From positions 1 through 6,450 of the forward strand of contig JAHIVM010000558.1 of NCBI GenBank assembly GCA_018816665.1: 6,450 bases of DNA, read 5' to 3'. Shown here one piece after another: positions 1 through 5,914 of the stretch. Every line of letters begins with the position of its first letter. The first letter of the stretch is position 1. The position numbers and the translations under genes were made by a program. This DNA is from Candidatus Zixiibacteriota bacterium (GTDB lineage: Bacteria; Zixibacteria; MSB-5A5; GN15; FEB-12). Under the pieces are notes generated by a model, which made no database searches, was not told the origin of the DNA, and was given only the letters and a program-made list of their open reading frames with translations.

Positions 1-1
1 A

Positions 2-139
2 TACAACCTGGATCACGTCGAGAAAATCGTCATCCTCAAAGTCATCAACAAACAGCAGGGGAACATAAGCCGCGCGGCTCGTGAACTGGGTCTCACCCGG
101 GCGTCGCTTTATCGCCGGATGCAGAAGTATGGCCTTTAG
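2..139 (+). CDS. C-terminal end of an NtrC-type sigma-54-dependent response regulator (partial)
   Basis: Only the last 45 residues and the TAG stop lie in the window; the frame is open to the left edge, so the 5' part is missing. The fragment begins YNLDHVEKIVILKVI and continues into GNISRAARELGLTRASLYRR, the Fis-type helix-turn-helix that ends NtrC-family activators. In that family the DNA-binding tail follows a receiver domain and a sigma-54-interacting AAA+ domain, neither of which can be seen here. The protein would bind enhancer-like sites and activate RNA polymerase carrying sigma-54. Its stop codon overlaps the start of the downstream membrane histidine kinase by 11 nt, which makes the kinase its likely cognate sensor. 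The Fis-type tail is clear. That the missing part includes a receiver is inferred from the paired kinase; a receiver-less activator is possible. Confidence 0.88.
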   Translation, partial: YNLDHVEKIVILKVINKQQGNISRAARELGLTRASLYRRMQKYGL

Positions 140-1490
140 AAACTTCCGTTTCAACTGTTCCATGCGCGCGGTGGCGCTTATTGCCACCACGGTCCTGACG
201 CTGTACTTGCTGGCCCGGACCAACCTGACCGCAACCACCGTAGTGGTCGGTCTCACTCTTGTCCTCCAGGTTTGGGGACTGATCCGCTATGTCGAACGAT
301 CCAACCGCGATCTCAGTCGCTTCCTGCTGTCAATCAGACATGCCGATTTCTCTCAGACGTTTGGCGCCCACGGCCGCGGAGGCAGCCACGAGGAGCTGCG
401 ACAGACATTCAACGCCGTGCTGGATGACTTCAAACGGACGCGACGTGATAAACAGGAACACGTGCGCTACCTACAGACCGTCGTCCATCACATCGGAGTC
501 GGCCTCATCGCCTACCGTCAGGATGGCTCAATCGACCTGATCAATACGGCTGCCAAGCGTCTGCTCGGCGTCACCCGTCTGAGAAACCTGACCGAACTGG
601 CGGCCGCGCACAGTGATCTGGCCGCCCGCCTGCAGTTACTCGCTTCCGGCGAGAAGGTGGTGTACAAGCTGACAGGCCCGAATGAAACCTCGCAGTTGTC
701 ACTCGCGGCCACCGGGTTCAAGCTCCGGGGACAGCATATCAAACTGGTATCGATGCAGAACATCAGTGCTGAACTTGCGGAGCAGGAGATGGAGGCCTGG
801 CAGCAGCTGGTGCGGGTTCTCACTCACGAAATCATGAACTCGGTGACGCCCATTGCATCGTTGTCCGCAACTGTCGGCGAATTGCTCCGTGAACCACCGG
901 ATGGTGTTTCCACGTCAGCCGACGCATTGCTGAATGCGGACACCCTGGAGGATGTCCGCACGGCTGTGGCGACCATTGAAAAGCGAAGCGAGGGCCTGAC
1001 GCACTTTGTCGAGGCTTACCGCAATCTCACGCGCATTCCCCAGCCTCAGTTTCAAATCGTGGCGGTCGGTGACCTGATTGATCGCACCATGCGGTTGATC
1101 AGAGCCCGGGATGATATCCGGGGACTCACCTTCATAACGCAGGTCGATCCGGCGACCCTGGAACTGACCGCGGATCCTGATCTGGTGGAACAGGTGCTGC
1201 TGAATCTGACCATCAACGCGGTGCAGGCGCTGAGGGACAAAGCCGACGGCACCATTGCAGTATCGGCTCGTCTGGGCGATCGGGGCCAGGTATTGATCCA
1301 CGTGGAGGATAACGGACCGGGCATACCGGCCACGGCATGTGATCGCCTCTTTGTGCCCTTCTATACCACCAAGCCCCAGGGCAGTGGTATAGGCCTCAGC
1401 CTGTCACGACAGATTATGCGTCTGCACAAAGGGGATATCACGGTGACGTCCGTGCCCGATCAGAGCACGGTGTTCACCCTGCGGTTCTAG
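129..1490 (+). CDS. NtrY-like membrane sensor histidine kinase
   Basis: This 453-residue kinase would autophosphorylate and pass phosphate to the NtrC-type regulator encoded just upstream. Two hydrophobic segments (about 12-29 and 33-52) are separated by only a few residues, so almost nothing is exposed outside the membrane. A HAMP-like linker follows (about 53-108), then a PAS domain (about 112-215). The dimerisation and phosphoacceptor helix contains LTHEIMNSVTPI with His233. The ATPase domain shows an N box around Asn363 (NLTINAVQAL), a G1 box DNGPGI (394-399) and a G2 box GSGIGLSLS (418-426). I chose the ATG at 129, which overlaps the regulator stop by 11 nt. An in-frame upstream ATG at 81 would add 16 residues that merely read through the regulator gene in another frame. 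No strong Shine-Dalgarno is visible, so translational coupling is likely. The signal is probably cytosolic or within the membrane. The family is clear; the ligand and the regulon are unknown. Confidence 0.93.
   Translation: MAFRNFRFNCSMRAVALIATTVLTLYLLARTNLTATTVVVGLTLVLQVWGLIRYVERSNRDLSRFLLSIRHADFSQTFGAHGRGGSHEELRQTFNAVLDDFKRTRRDKQEHVRYLQTVVHHIGVGLIAYRQDGSIDLINTAAKRLLGVTRLRNLTELAAAHSDLAARLQLLASGEKVVYKLTGPNETSQLSLAATGFKLRGQHIKLVSMQNISAELAEQEMEAWQQLVRVLTHEIMNSVTPIASLSATVGELLREPPDGVSTSADALLNADTLEDVRTAVATIEKRSEGLTHFVEAYRNLTRIPQPQFQIVAVGDLIDRTMRLIRARDDIRGLTFITQVDPATLELTADPDLVEQVLLNLTINAVQALRDKADGTIAVSARLGDRGQVLIHVEDNGPGIPATACDRLFVPFYTTKPQGSGIGLSLSRQIMRLHKGDITVTSVPDQSTVFTLRF
1442..1478. other. Interrupted stem-loop at the convergent gene junction
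   Basis: An outer 5-bp stem (GGTGA at 1442-1446 with TCACC at 1474-1478) encloses a 3x3 internal loop and an inner 6-bp stem (CCGTGC at 1450-1455 with GCACGG at 1465-1470), closed by a 9-nt loop. It lies in the last codons of the plus-strand kinase. Seen from the leftward operon, it begins 8 nt beyond the final stop codon. There is no T run on either side, so it is not a canonical intrinsic terminator. It might act as a 3'-end stabiliser or a weak bidirectional terminator, or be chance. Confidence 0.35.
1487..1490. other. Shared CTAG carrying the stop codons of two convergent genes
   Basis: The palindromic tetramer CTAG supplies TAG on the plus strand (1488-1490, end of the membrane kinase) and TAG on the minus strand (1489-1487, end of the soluble kinase). 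The two converging coding regions therefore overlap by 4 nt, and no intergenic terminator can exist between them. Any transcription stop for either unit must lie inside the opposing gene. Confidence 0.95.
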
Positions 1491-3196
1491 ACGAAGCTGT
1501 CGGTCTCCGGCGACGTATCGCTCGCTACAGCGTCGGATGGCTCTTCCGGATGCAAATCAAACTGCAGTCTGAACGTAGCCCCCTGACCTTCCTCGGAGTC
1601 AACGGTCACCACAGCATGATGATGATCGATAATGCGCGAACATGTCACCAGACCATACCCGTGCCCGTTTTCTTTGGTTGTCAGGTGAGTCATGAATAAC
1701 TTCTCTTTGACATTGGGCGGAATACCGCAGCCATTGTCGGAGACGGTGAGAGTGACAGAGTCCTTGTCGCCGCTGGTCACAACAGTGACCTTGCCGTCGT
1801 CGCGACCGGCTTCCTGAATGGCATCGGCGGCATTGTTGACCAGATTCAGAAGGAGCTGGGCTATTTGATCGGTGTCGATCTCGAACTGCGGCAATCCGGC
1901 ATCCAGTTCGGTACTGATATGAATTCGCGTGAACTTCTTCTGCACCCGCACGAACGAAAGCACATCGGCAATGACGGCGTTGATATCGGCTATCTTCTTG
2001 CGTGTTTCCAGACGGGTGAAATCGGTCAATCCCTGGGTGTAGCGTTTCATCCGCTCCCCGTTGGCCATCACTTTGTCAAGGGCGGCGCCGGCTTTTTCGA
2101 CATTGCCCTTGTTCAACGCAAAACGCGTTAGTTCCACACCGCCCAGAATCATGCCGAGGAAGTTGTTGAGTTCGTGCGCGATTGAGGATGCCATCACACC
2201 CTTGTCGGCAAACTTCTCCAGATCAAACAAACGCTCTTCGGACTCTTTGATCGCCGTGACGTCGTCCAGCGTAATCACGAGGCCGGCCTCTCCCCCGTCG
2301 CCCTGATCAACGCGGCTGAATCCCACTTTGAAGATTCTCTCGGAGTCAGCGGTTTTGGCTACCAGGTGCTCGGACTGACGCATGTTTCTTCGGCCCGCGG
2401 CCAATTTGAACTGACGACTCCATCCGGGGAACGATGTCTCAGGGAATAGCGTCTCCAGCGGAGATTCAAACACTGATTCCATATCAATCGTCTCACCGCA
2501 ACAAAGCTTCAGAATCTCGACCCCGACGGAGTTGACTTTCTGCAGCTTCGCGTCACTGCCGATAACAAAAACGCCCTGACGGACGCTGTCCAGAATATCC
2601 AGATACCAGGCGTTGAGACTGGCGATTTCCATAAACAGAAAGGAGTTGACAATGAACGGGGTGATGGTGTTGGCCAGCGTGGCCAGCAAATCGACCTCGT
2701 CGTCCCCGAAGGGCTTGCGCGTAACTTTCTCCCCCAGACCAATGAGACCGATGACTCTGTCTCCCAGCAGGAGCGGGGTAACCAGTCGGACGCCGCTCTC
2801 GTAGGCGCGGGTCGCGGCTTCTCTGAGGGCATGGAAATCTTCCAGATCGGCCACGCGAATCGGATGGGGGTGCTGCAGAAAGTAGTCCTGACACACGGGA
2901 CACTTCAGCATCTCAACAGGCATTGTATCGGTCATGAACTTCCCGCTGCCGGTACAGAGCGGCTCGCCGGACTGCATGTGCGGGTTGTGTACCACGGCAA
3001 ACGCGTTACCAACCGTAAACTGCCCGGAAATGGTCAGAACCAGAACATCGACCAGTCTGCGAAAATCGGGCTCCTTGGCAAACTGCCAGGTCAGCTTGGA
3101 CAGAGCGTCCAGAGCGAGAGTCTGACGGTCCACCGCGCGGTACCCCACCGTACTCGGCTGCATCCCCCGGGCAAGTTCTCCAATTGTCTGAGCCAT
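1487..3196 (-). CDS. Soluble GAF-PAS sensor histidine kinase, last gene of the leftward operon
   Basis: This 569-residue kinase shows no signal peptide or membrane segment. A GAF-like domain spans about 28-185 (ending in VTPLLLGDRVIGLIGLGEK and GDDEVDLLATLANTITPFI). A helical connector leads to a PAS-like domain (about 195-315). The phosphoacceptor helix holds SSIAHELNNFLGMILGG with His341. The ATPase domain has an N box NLVNNAADAI (key Asn455), a G1 box DNGCGIPP (487-494) and a G2 box GHGYGL (511-516). The acidic, Ser/Thr-rich tail (about 550-569) looks disordered. The GAF domain carries Cys81, a CPVC pair (Cys99, Cys102), His109 and His111, a possible metal or redox site. The ATG at 3196 has a good AAGGG Shine-Dalgarno 6 nt upstream, and the preceding STAS gene ends 9 nt before it. 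There is no receiver domain and no regulator next door on this strand, so its phosphotransfer partner is unknown. It presumably feeds a cytosolic signal into the partner-switching genes or to a distant regulator. Confidence 0.93.
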   Translation of the reverse strand: MAQTIGELARGMQPSTVGYRAVDRQTLALDALSKLTWQFAKEPDFRRLVDVLVLTISGQFTVGNAFAVVHNPHMQSGEPLCTGSGKFMTDTMPVEMLKCPVCQDYFLQHPHPIRVADLEDFHALREAATRAYESGVRLVTPLLLGDRVIGLIGLGEKVTRKPFGDDEVDLLATLANTITPFIVNSFLFMEIASLNAWYLDILDSVRQGVFVIGSDAKLQKVNSVGVEILKLCCGETIDMESVFESPLETLFPETSFPGWSRQFKLAAGRRNMRQSEHLVAKTADSERIFKVGFSRVDQGDGGEAGLVITLDDVTAIKESEERLFDLEKFADKGVMASSIAHELNNFLGMILGGVELTRFALNKGNVEKAGAALDKVMANGERMKRYTQGLTDFTRLETRKKIADINAVIADVLSFVRVQKKFTRIHISTELDAGLPQFEIDTDQIAQLLLNLVNNAADAIQEAGRDDGKVTVVTSGDKDSVTLTVSDNGCGIPPNVKEKLFMTHLTTKENGHGYGLVTCSRIIDHHHAVVTVDSEEGQGATFRLQFDLHPEEPSDAVASDTSPETDSFV

Positions 3197-3202
3197 ACTA
3201 TT

Positions 3203-3207
3203 CCCTT
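3203..3207 (-). promoter_or_regulatory. Ribosome binding site of the GAF-PAS kinase
   Basis: Reading leftward, AAGGG lies 6 nt before the ATG at 3196. It overlaps the TAA stop of the STAS gene and directly follows a 7-bp stem-loop (3210-3228). It is the clearest Shine-Dalgarno in the operon and supports the chosen start. Confidence 0.7.
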
Positions 3208-3556
3208 AACCGTTGCAGGCCGCAACGGCATCCTCTTCAGTTGTCCTGATCGTCAGATACTCCGAGAGGTCAAGGACCTCCAGAACGTGAAACACGCTGG
3301 TGGGTACATTGCAGAGCACAATGTCACCGCCCTTCTCACGCAGTAGCTCCACCGTGCTGAGAATTGAACCCACGCCGGCCGATGACAGGAATTCAAGACC
3401 GGCCATATCTACCACAATAAACCTGTATCCGGATTGCTCGGCCCGTACTATTGCATCCACCATGTCGTGGGCGTTGCTGTTATCCAGGGTTTTCCCGGGA
3501 CAGAGTGCAATGACGTCGTCGGCAATGTTGCGTTTGGTGATGGTCGTCTTTTCCAT
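3206..3556 (-). CDS. Stand-alone STAS protein, RsbV/SpoIIAA-type anti-sigma factor antagonist
   Basis: This 116-residue protein is a single STAS domain, the usual length for RsbV-like antagonists. Signature parts are FIVVDMAGLEFLSSAGVGSI (residues 46-65), then LLREKGGDIVLCNV and VFHVLEVLDLSEYL. In known systems the unphosphorylated antagonist binds the kinase/anti-sigma protein and frees its target; phosphorylation on a Ser/Thr at the start of the helix after FLSS breaks the complex. Ser58 and Ser59 are the candidates here. Compared with the SpoIIAA DSSG motif, the residue directly before glycine is Ala60, so the exact acceptor is uncertain. I chose the ATG at 3556, 2 nt after the upstream stop. 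A TTG at 3571 would add five residues but overlaps the previous gene. A weak GGGG lies 9 nt upstream, so coupling is likely. Its natural partners are the upstream STAS-kinase fusion and the PP2C phosphatase. Confidence 0.9.
   Translation of the reverse strand: MEKTTITKRNIADDVIALCPGKTLDNSNAHDMVDAIVRAEQSGYRFIVVDMAGLEFLSSAGVGSILSTVELLREKGGDIVLCNVPTSVFHVLEVLDLSEYLTIRTTEEDAVAACNG
3210..3228 (-). other. Perfect 7-bp stem-loop between the STAS gene end and the kinase ribosome site
   Basis: CCGTTGC (3210-3216) pairs perfectly with GCAACGG (3222-3228) around a 5-nt loop. It covers the last codons of the STAS gene and ends 2 nt before the kinase Shine-Dalgarno (AAGGG). No T run follows in the leftward direction, so it is not an intrinsic terminator. 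It could tune the relative output of the terminal kinase or mark an mRNA processing or stability site. The structure is visible; its role is inference. Confidence 0.45.
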
Positions 3557-3558
3557 CG

Positions 3559-4326
3559 CTATATACCCCAATTCCTGGTCAATGTCAGTACGTTGGTGTC
3601 CTTGGCCATGCGTTCATAGGCCACTTCATTCGTCAGACGCCGGATCATGGCGATGCCAAACCCGCGCTTCTGACCGCGGCGGGCGGCAGCCTTAAAATCG
3701 AAATCAACTTTCCCGCGGCTCAAATCGAACGGCTTACCCTGATCCCGGAACACCAGATCGATCTTCATCGGGTTGGATCGAGCCTCAAAGCCGATGGTGC
3801 AATCGGAGGTCAGTCCCGAGTGATCCACTATATTCATCGCCGTTTCGTAAAACACGGTGCGCAGTTCGAACTTCAGTATCTCCGGCAGACCCAGTTTGTC
3901 CAGAAACGCGAGAAAACCCGTGAGCGCATCGTCTACGGCCTCAGCCGTAGCCGGAAAATCACAGCGGAAGGAATCAGATCGGGCTGTTACCTCTTCGGGG
4001 ACATAATCGGCCAGCCGTATTTTTGACGTGCCCGTGCCCTCGATGAAAAAATCGTACAAATCCAGAACCCGAAGAATACGCACGAGTCCCGGCGATGCGT
4101 TTTTCAGCTTGATCCCGGTGCCGGATTCCTTGCATGCCAGATACGCCTGCCAGAGCAGGTTGATGTGGCTGGACACGACCTGTTCCAGGGCCACGCATTC
4201 CAGCACAATGCCCGGGGGGCGGTTGTCCAGTACGCGGTCCACATTCGCCAGGAAAGCTCTCACCTCCCCATCCGACAGATCCTGCGGGATTCTGATACTC
4301 CGCGAGCTGTTTGTCTCAGTCAGCAT
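3559..4326 (-). CDS. STAS-like domain fused to an RsbW-like ATPase/serine kinase domain
   Basis: This 255-residue protein has two parts. Residues about 8-108 resemble a STAS fold: IVLECVALEQVVSSHINLLW aligns with the core strand and helix of the neighbouring STAS protein, and LVRILRVLDLYDFF matches its VFHVLEVLDLSEYL. The usual Ala/Ser-Gly after the serine pair is replaced by His-Ile, so this STAS copy is degenerate. Residues about 118-253 form a GHKL ATPase of the RsbW/SpoIIAB type: N box FELRTVFYETAMNIVDHSG (Glu161, Asn165), G1 box FRDQGKPFDLS (Asp195, Gly197), and glycine loop RGFGIAMIRRLTNEVAYER. In known systems this domain phosphorylates an STAS antagonist and sequesters a sigma factor or other target. 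The start at 4326 overlaps the phosphatase stop by 11 nt and has AGAGG 6 nt upstream. The fusion could place antagonist-like and kinase functions in one chain. The kinase substrate is most likely the next gene's STAS protein, by inference from adjacency. Confidence 0.88.
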   Translation of the reverse strand: MLTETNSSRSIRIPQDLSDGEVRAFLANVDRVLDNRPPGIVLECVALEQVVSSHINLLWQAYLACKESGTGIKLKNASPGLVRILRVLDLYDFFIEGTGTSKIRLADYVPEEVTARSDSFRCDFPATAEAVDDALTGFLAFLDKLGLPEILKFELRTVFYETAMNIVDHSGLTSDCTIGFEARSNPMKIDLVFRDQGKPFDLSRGKVDFDFKAAARRGQKRGFGIAMIRRLTNEVAYERMAKDTNVLTLTRNWGI

Positions 4327-5914
4327 GAACTACCTCTGCAACCTCTCGTATTCCATGACCTACTGCGATCCCGGTCCACTTGAGGGCCATTATTGTAATA
4401 TCGTCGAACTGCTCTGTTCCCCCCACAAAGGCGCTGTGATTGTCCATCGTGGTTTTGACAAAAACTGACGGGTCGCCGTCGGTGGCAGACATGATGCACT
4501 CCTGCAGTCTGTCCATACCGTATTCCTCGGAGGCGGCGTTTTGTGCCTCGTTGACACCATCCGTGTATTGAACCAGCCAATCCCCGGCCTTTAGCTGGAT
4601 GCTACCCGTTTCGATGCGGGAATCAAACTGGGCGGGAGCCATCAGGCCCAGCGGATAGCCCTTGGTCTTGATCAGCGTCGGCTTCTCCAAGCCCGATGAT
4701 CTGTGGATCAGCGGATTGTGGCCGGCCGAGGCAAAGGTGAACTTGCCCGTGGATCGATTCAGCAGACCGTAAAACATCGTAACAAACATGCCCTTTTTGA
4801 TGTTGTTACGGAGTTCCTTGTTCACCGCACAAAGAACCGCCGCGGGTTGGCGTTCCACCCGGGTGACTTGCCGAATGATATCCCGCGTCATCAGCATCAC
4901 GAGCATTCCGGGCAATGACTTACCCGACACATCGGCAACGATGCAGGCGATGTGGTCATCGCGAAAATCGATGAAATCGTAATAGTCGCCGCCCACTTCT
5001 TTGGCACTGCGGTAGGCCCCGGCGAACTCGTACGACTGGGCCGAGGGATATTCTTTCGGGAGAATACTGGCCTGGATTTCGCAGGCGATCTCGAGTTCCC
5101 GGGCCATACGTTCGTTCTCGATCATTTTCTGGCGGGCGGCGTCAAGCTTTTGCCCCATGACATTCAACGTTTTGGCCAGGTATCCAAATTCGTTTTTACT
5201 TTTGACCGGGATGTCCAGTTGGGGGCTCTCCAGACTCATGGTCTTGAGATGGTCCGCAATTACCTTCACCGGATTGAGCTTGCGGTTCACGAGCAGCATG
5301 GTCACCGGGAGGCCGATCACCAGCATGAGCAGCGTGATCGACACGACAGTGAGAATCGATGCCTCACGGGCCGCTTTGATCTCCCTGGGGGACGCGGCCA
5401 ATCCGAGGCGGCCCAGCAGGATTCCGTTTTCCGTGATCGGGATGGCGGTGTAGATCGTGTCACCCCGGATTGCAAACGCCTCATCCGTGCGCAGAATGTC
5501 CGCATATGACTTGCCTTCGGGAACAACCAGCGATTTCCCCGATACCACCGCCTTGATGTCGGTATGGGCAAGGAAACGATTGTGCTGGTCGGCGATTCCC
5601 GCCCAGTACACATCGGTATTGTCCGCCGCCAGTTTCTTGCAGATGTTGCTCAGCATGAGCGCGTCCGGTCCGGCTTCAGAGATGATGTGTTTTCCTGCCG
5701 TTCCGGAAAACGAGCGGGCCTGTACCACCAGTTTTTCCGCCACACTTTGCCCGACTGTCTCTACGAACCGGCTTGTCACCACCTGACCCGTGACGGCCAT
5801 GATGACGAGTATCGCTACTGACAGGTAGAGCGAGAACTCAAGCCTGATGGAGCGCCCGAACTGGGAGGCTCGGGGCCATCCCTGTTCCATATCATTTTGC
5901 GCGTTACTGCTCAT
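4316..5914 (-). CDS. RsbU-like PP2C (SpoIIE-type) phosphatase with membrane sensor module
   Basis: This 532-residue protein begins with a short cytosolic stretch and a membrane segment (about 27-46). An extracytoplasmic domain follows (about 50-185), with Cache-like features DVYWAGIADQHNRFLAHTD and GILLGRLGLAASPREI. A second membrane segment (about 186-209), a HAMP domain (about 210-262) and a coiled-coil linker lead to IQASILPKEYP, the usual entry to RsbU-type catalytic domains. The PP2C domain (about 292-511) has the metal-binding acids in place: KEVGGDYYDF (Asp310), ADVSGKSLPG (Asp328), YTDGVNEAQN (Asp452) and FDDITIM (Asp504, Asp505). It should dephosphorylate an STAS antagonist, probably the stand-alone STAS protein two genes downstream, in response to an envelope signal. 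The ATG at 5914 has GAGAG 7 nt upstream and overlaps the TPR gene stop by 11 nt. About 20 residues follow the catalytic domain without a recognisable motif. No receiver or kinase domain is fused. Confidence 0.94.
   Translation of the reverse strand: MSSNAQNDMEQGWPRASQFGRSIRLEFSLYLSVAILVIMAVTGQVVTSRFVETVGQSVAEKLVVQARSFSGTAGKHIISEAGPDALMLSNICKKLAADNTDVYWAGIADQHNRFLAHTDIKAVVSGKSLVVPEGKSYADILRTDEAFAIRGDTIYTAIPITENGILLGRLGLAASPREIKAAREASILTVVSITLLMLVIGLPVTMLLVNRKLNPVKVIADHLKTMSLESPQLDIPVKSKNEFGYLAKTLNVMGQKLDAARQKMIENERMARELEIACEIQASILPKEYPSAQSYEFAGAYRSAKEVGGDYYDFIDFRDDHIACIVADVSGKSLPGMLVMLMTRDIIRQVTRVERQPAAVLCAVNKELRNNIKKGMFVTMFYGLLNRSTGKFTFASAGHNPLIHRSSGLEKPTLIKTKGYPLGLMAPAQFDSRIETGSIQLKAGDWLVQYTDGVNEAQNAASEEYGMDRLQECIMSATDGDPSVFVKTTMDNHSAFVGGTEQFDDITIMALKWTGIAVGHGIREVAEVVHAD
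4333..4337 (-). promoter_or_regulatory. Ribosome binding site of the STAS-kinase fusion
   Basis: Reading leftward, AGAGG lies 6 nt before the ATG at 4326, inside the end of the phosphatase gene. It supports the start that gives the 11-nt overlap. Confidence 0.6.

Noticed and set aside
81..128. Upstream in-frame ATG for the membrane kinase
   Set aside because: The added 16 residues overlap the conserved helix-turn-helix of the regulator in another frame and look nothing like a kinase N-terminus. The ATG at 129 fits the overlap spacing.
3197..3228. Intrinsic terminator between the STAS gene and the terminal kinase
   Set aside because: The hairpin is followed by a purine-rich ribosome site instead of a T run, and the 9-nt gap suggests the genes are co-transcribed.
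2831..3346. A 171-codon open frame on the plus strand across the STAS/kinase junction
   Set aside because: It is antisense to two well-supported genes, has low-complexity composition and no family motif.
3557..3571. TTG start adding five residues to the STAS protein
   Set aside because: The ATG at 3556 gives a typical STAS N-terminus and sits 2 nt after the upstream stop; the TTG has no better ribosome site.
4952..5509. A 185-codon open frame on the plus strand
   Set aside because: It lies wholly antisense to the PP2C phosphatase, whose motifs are unmistakable, and its translation shows no recognisable domain. It is a shadow of a GC-rich gene.
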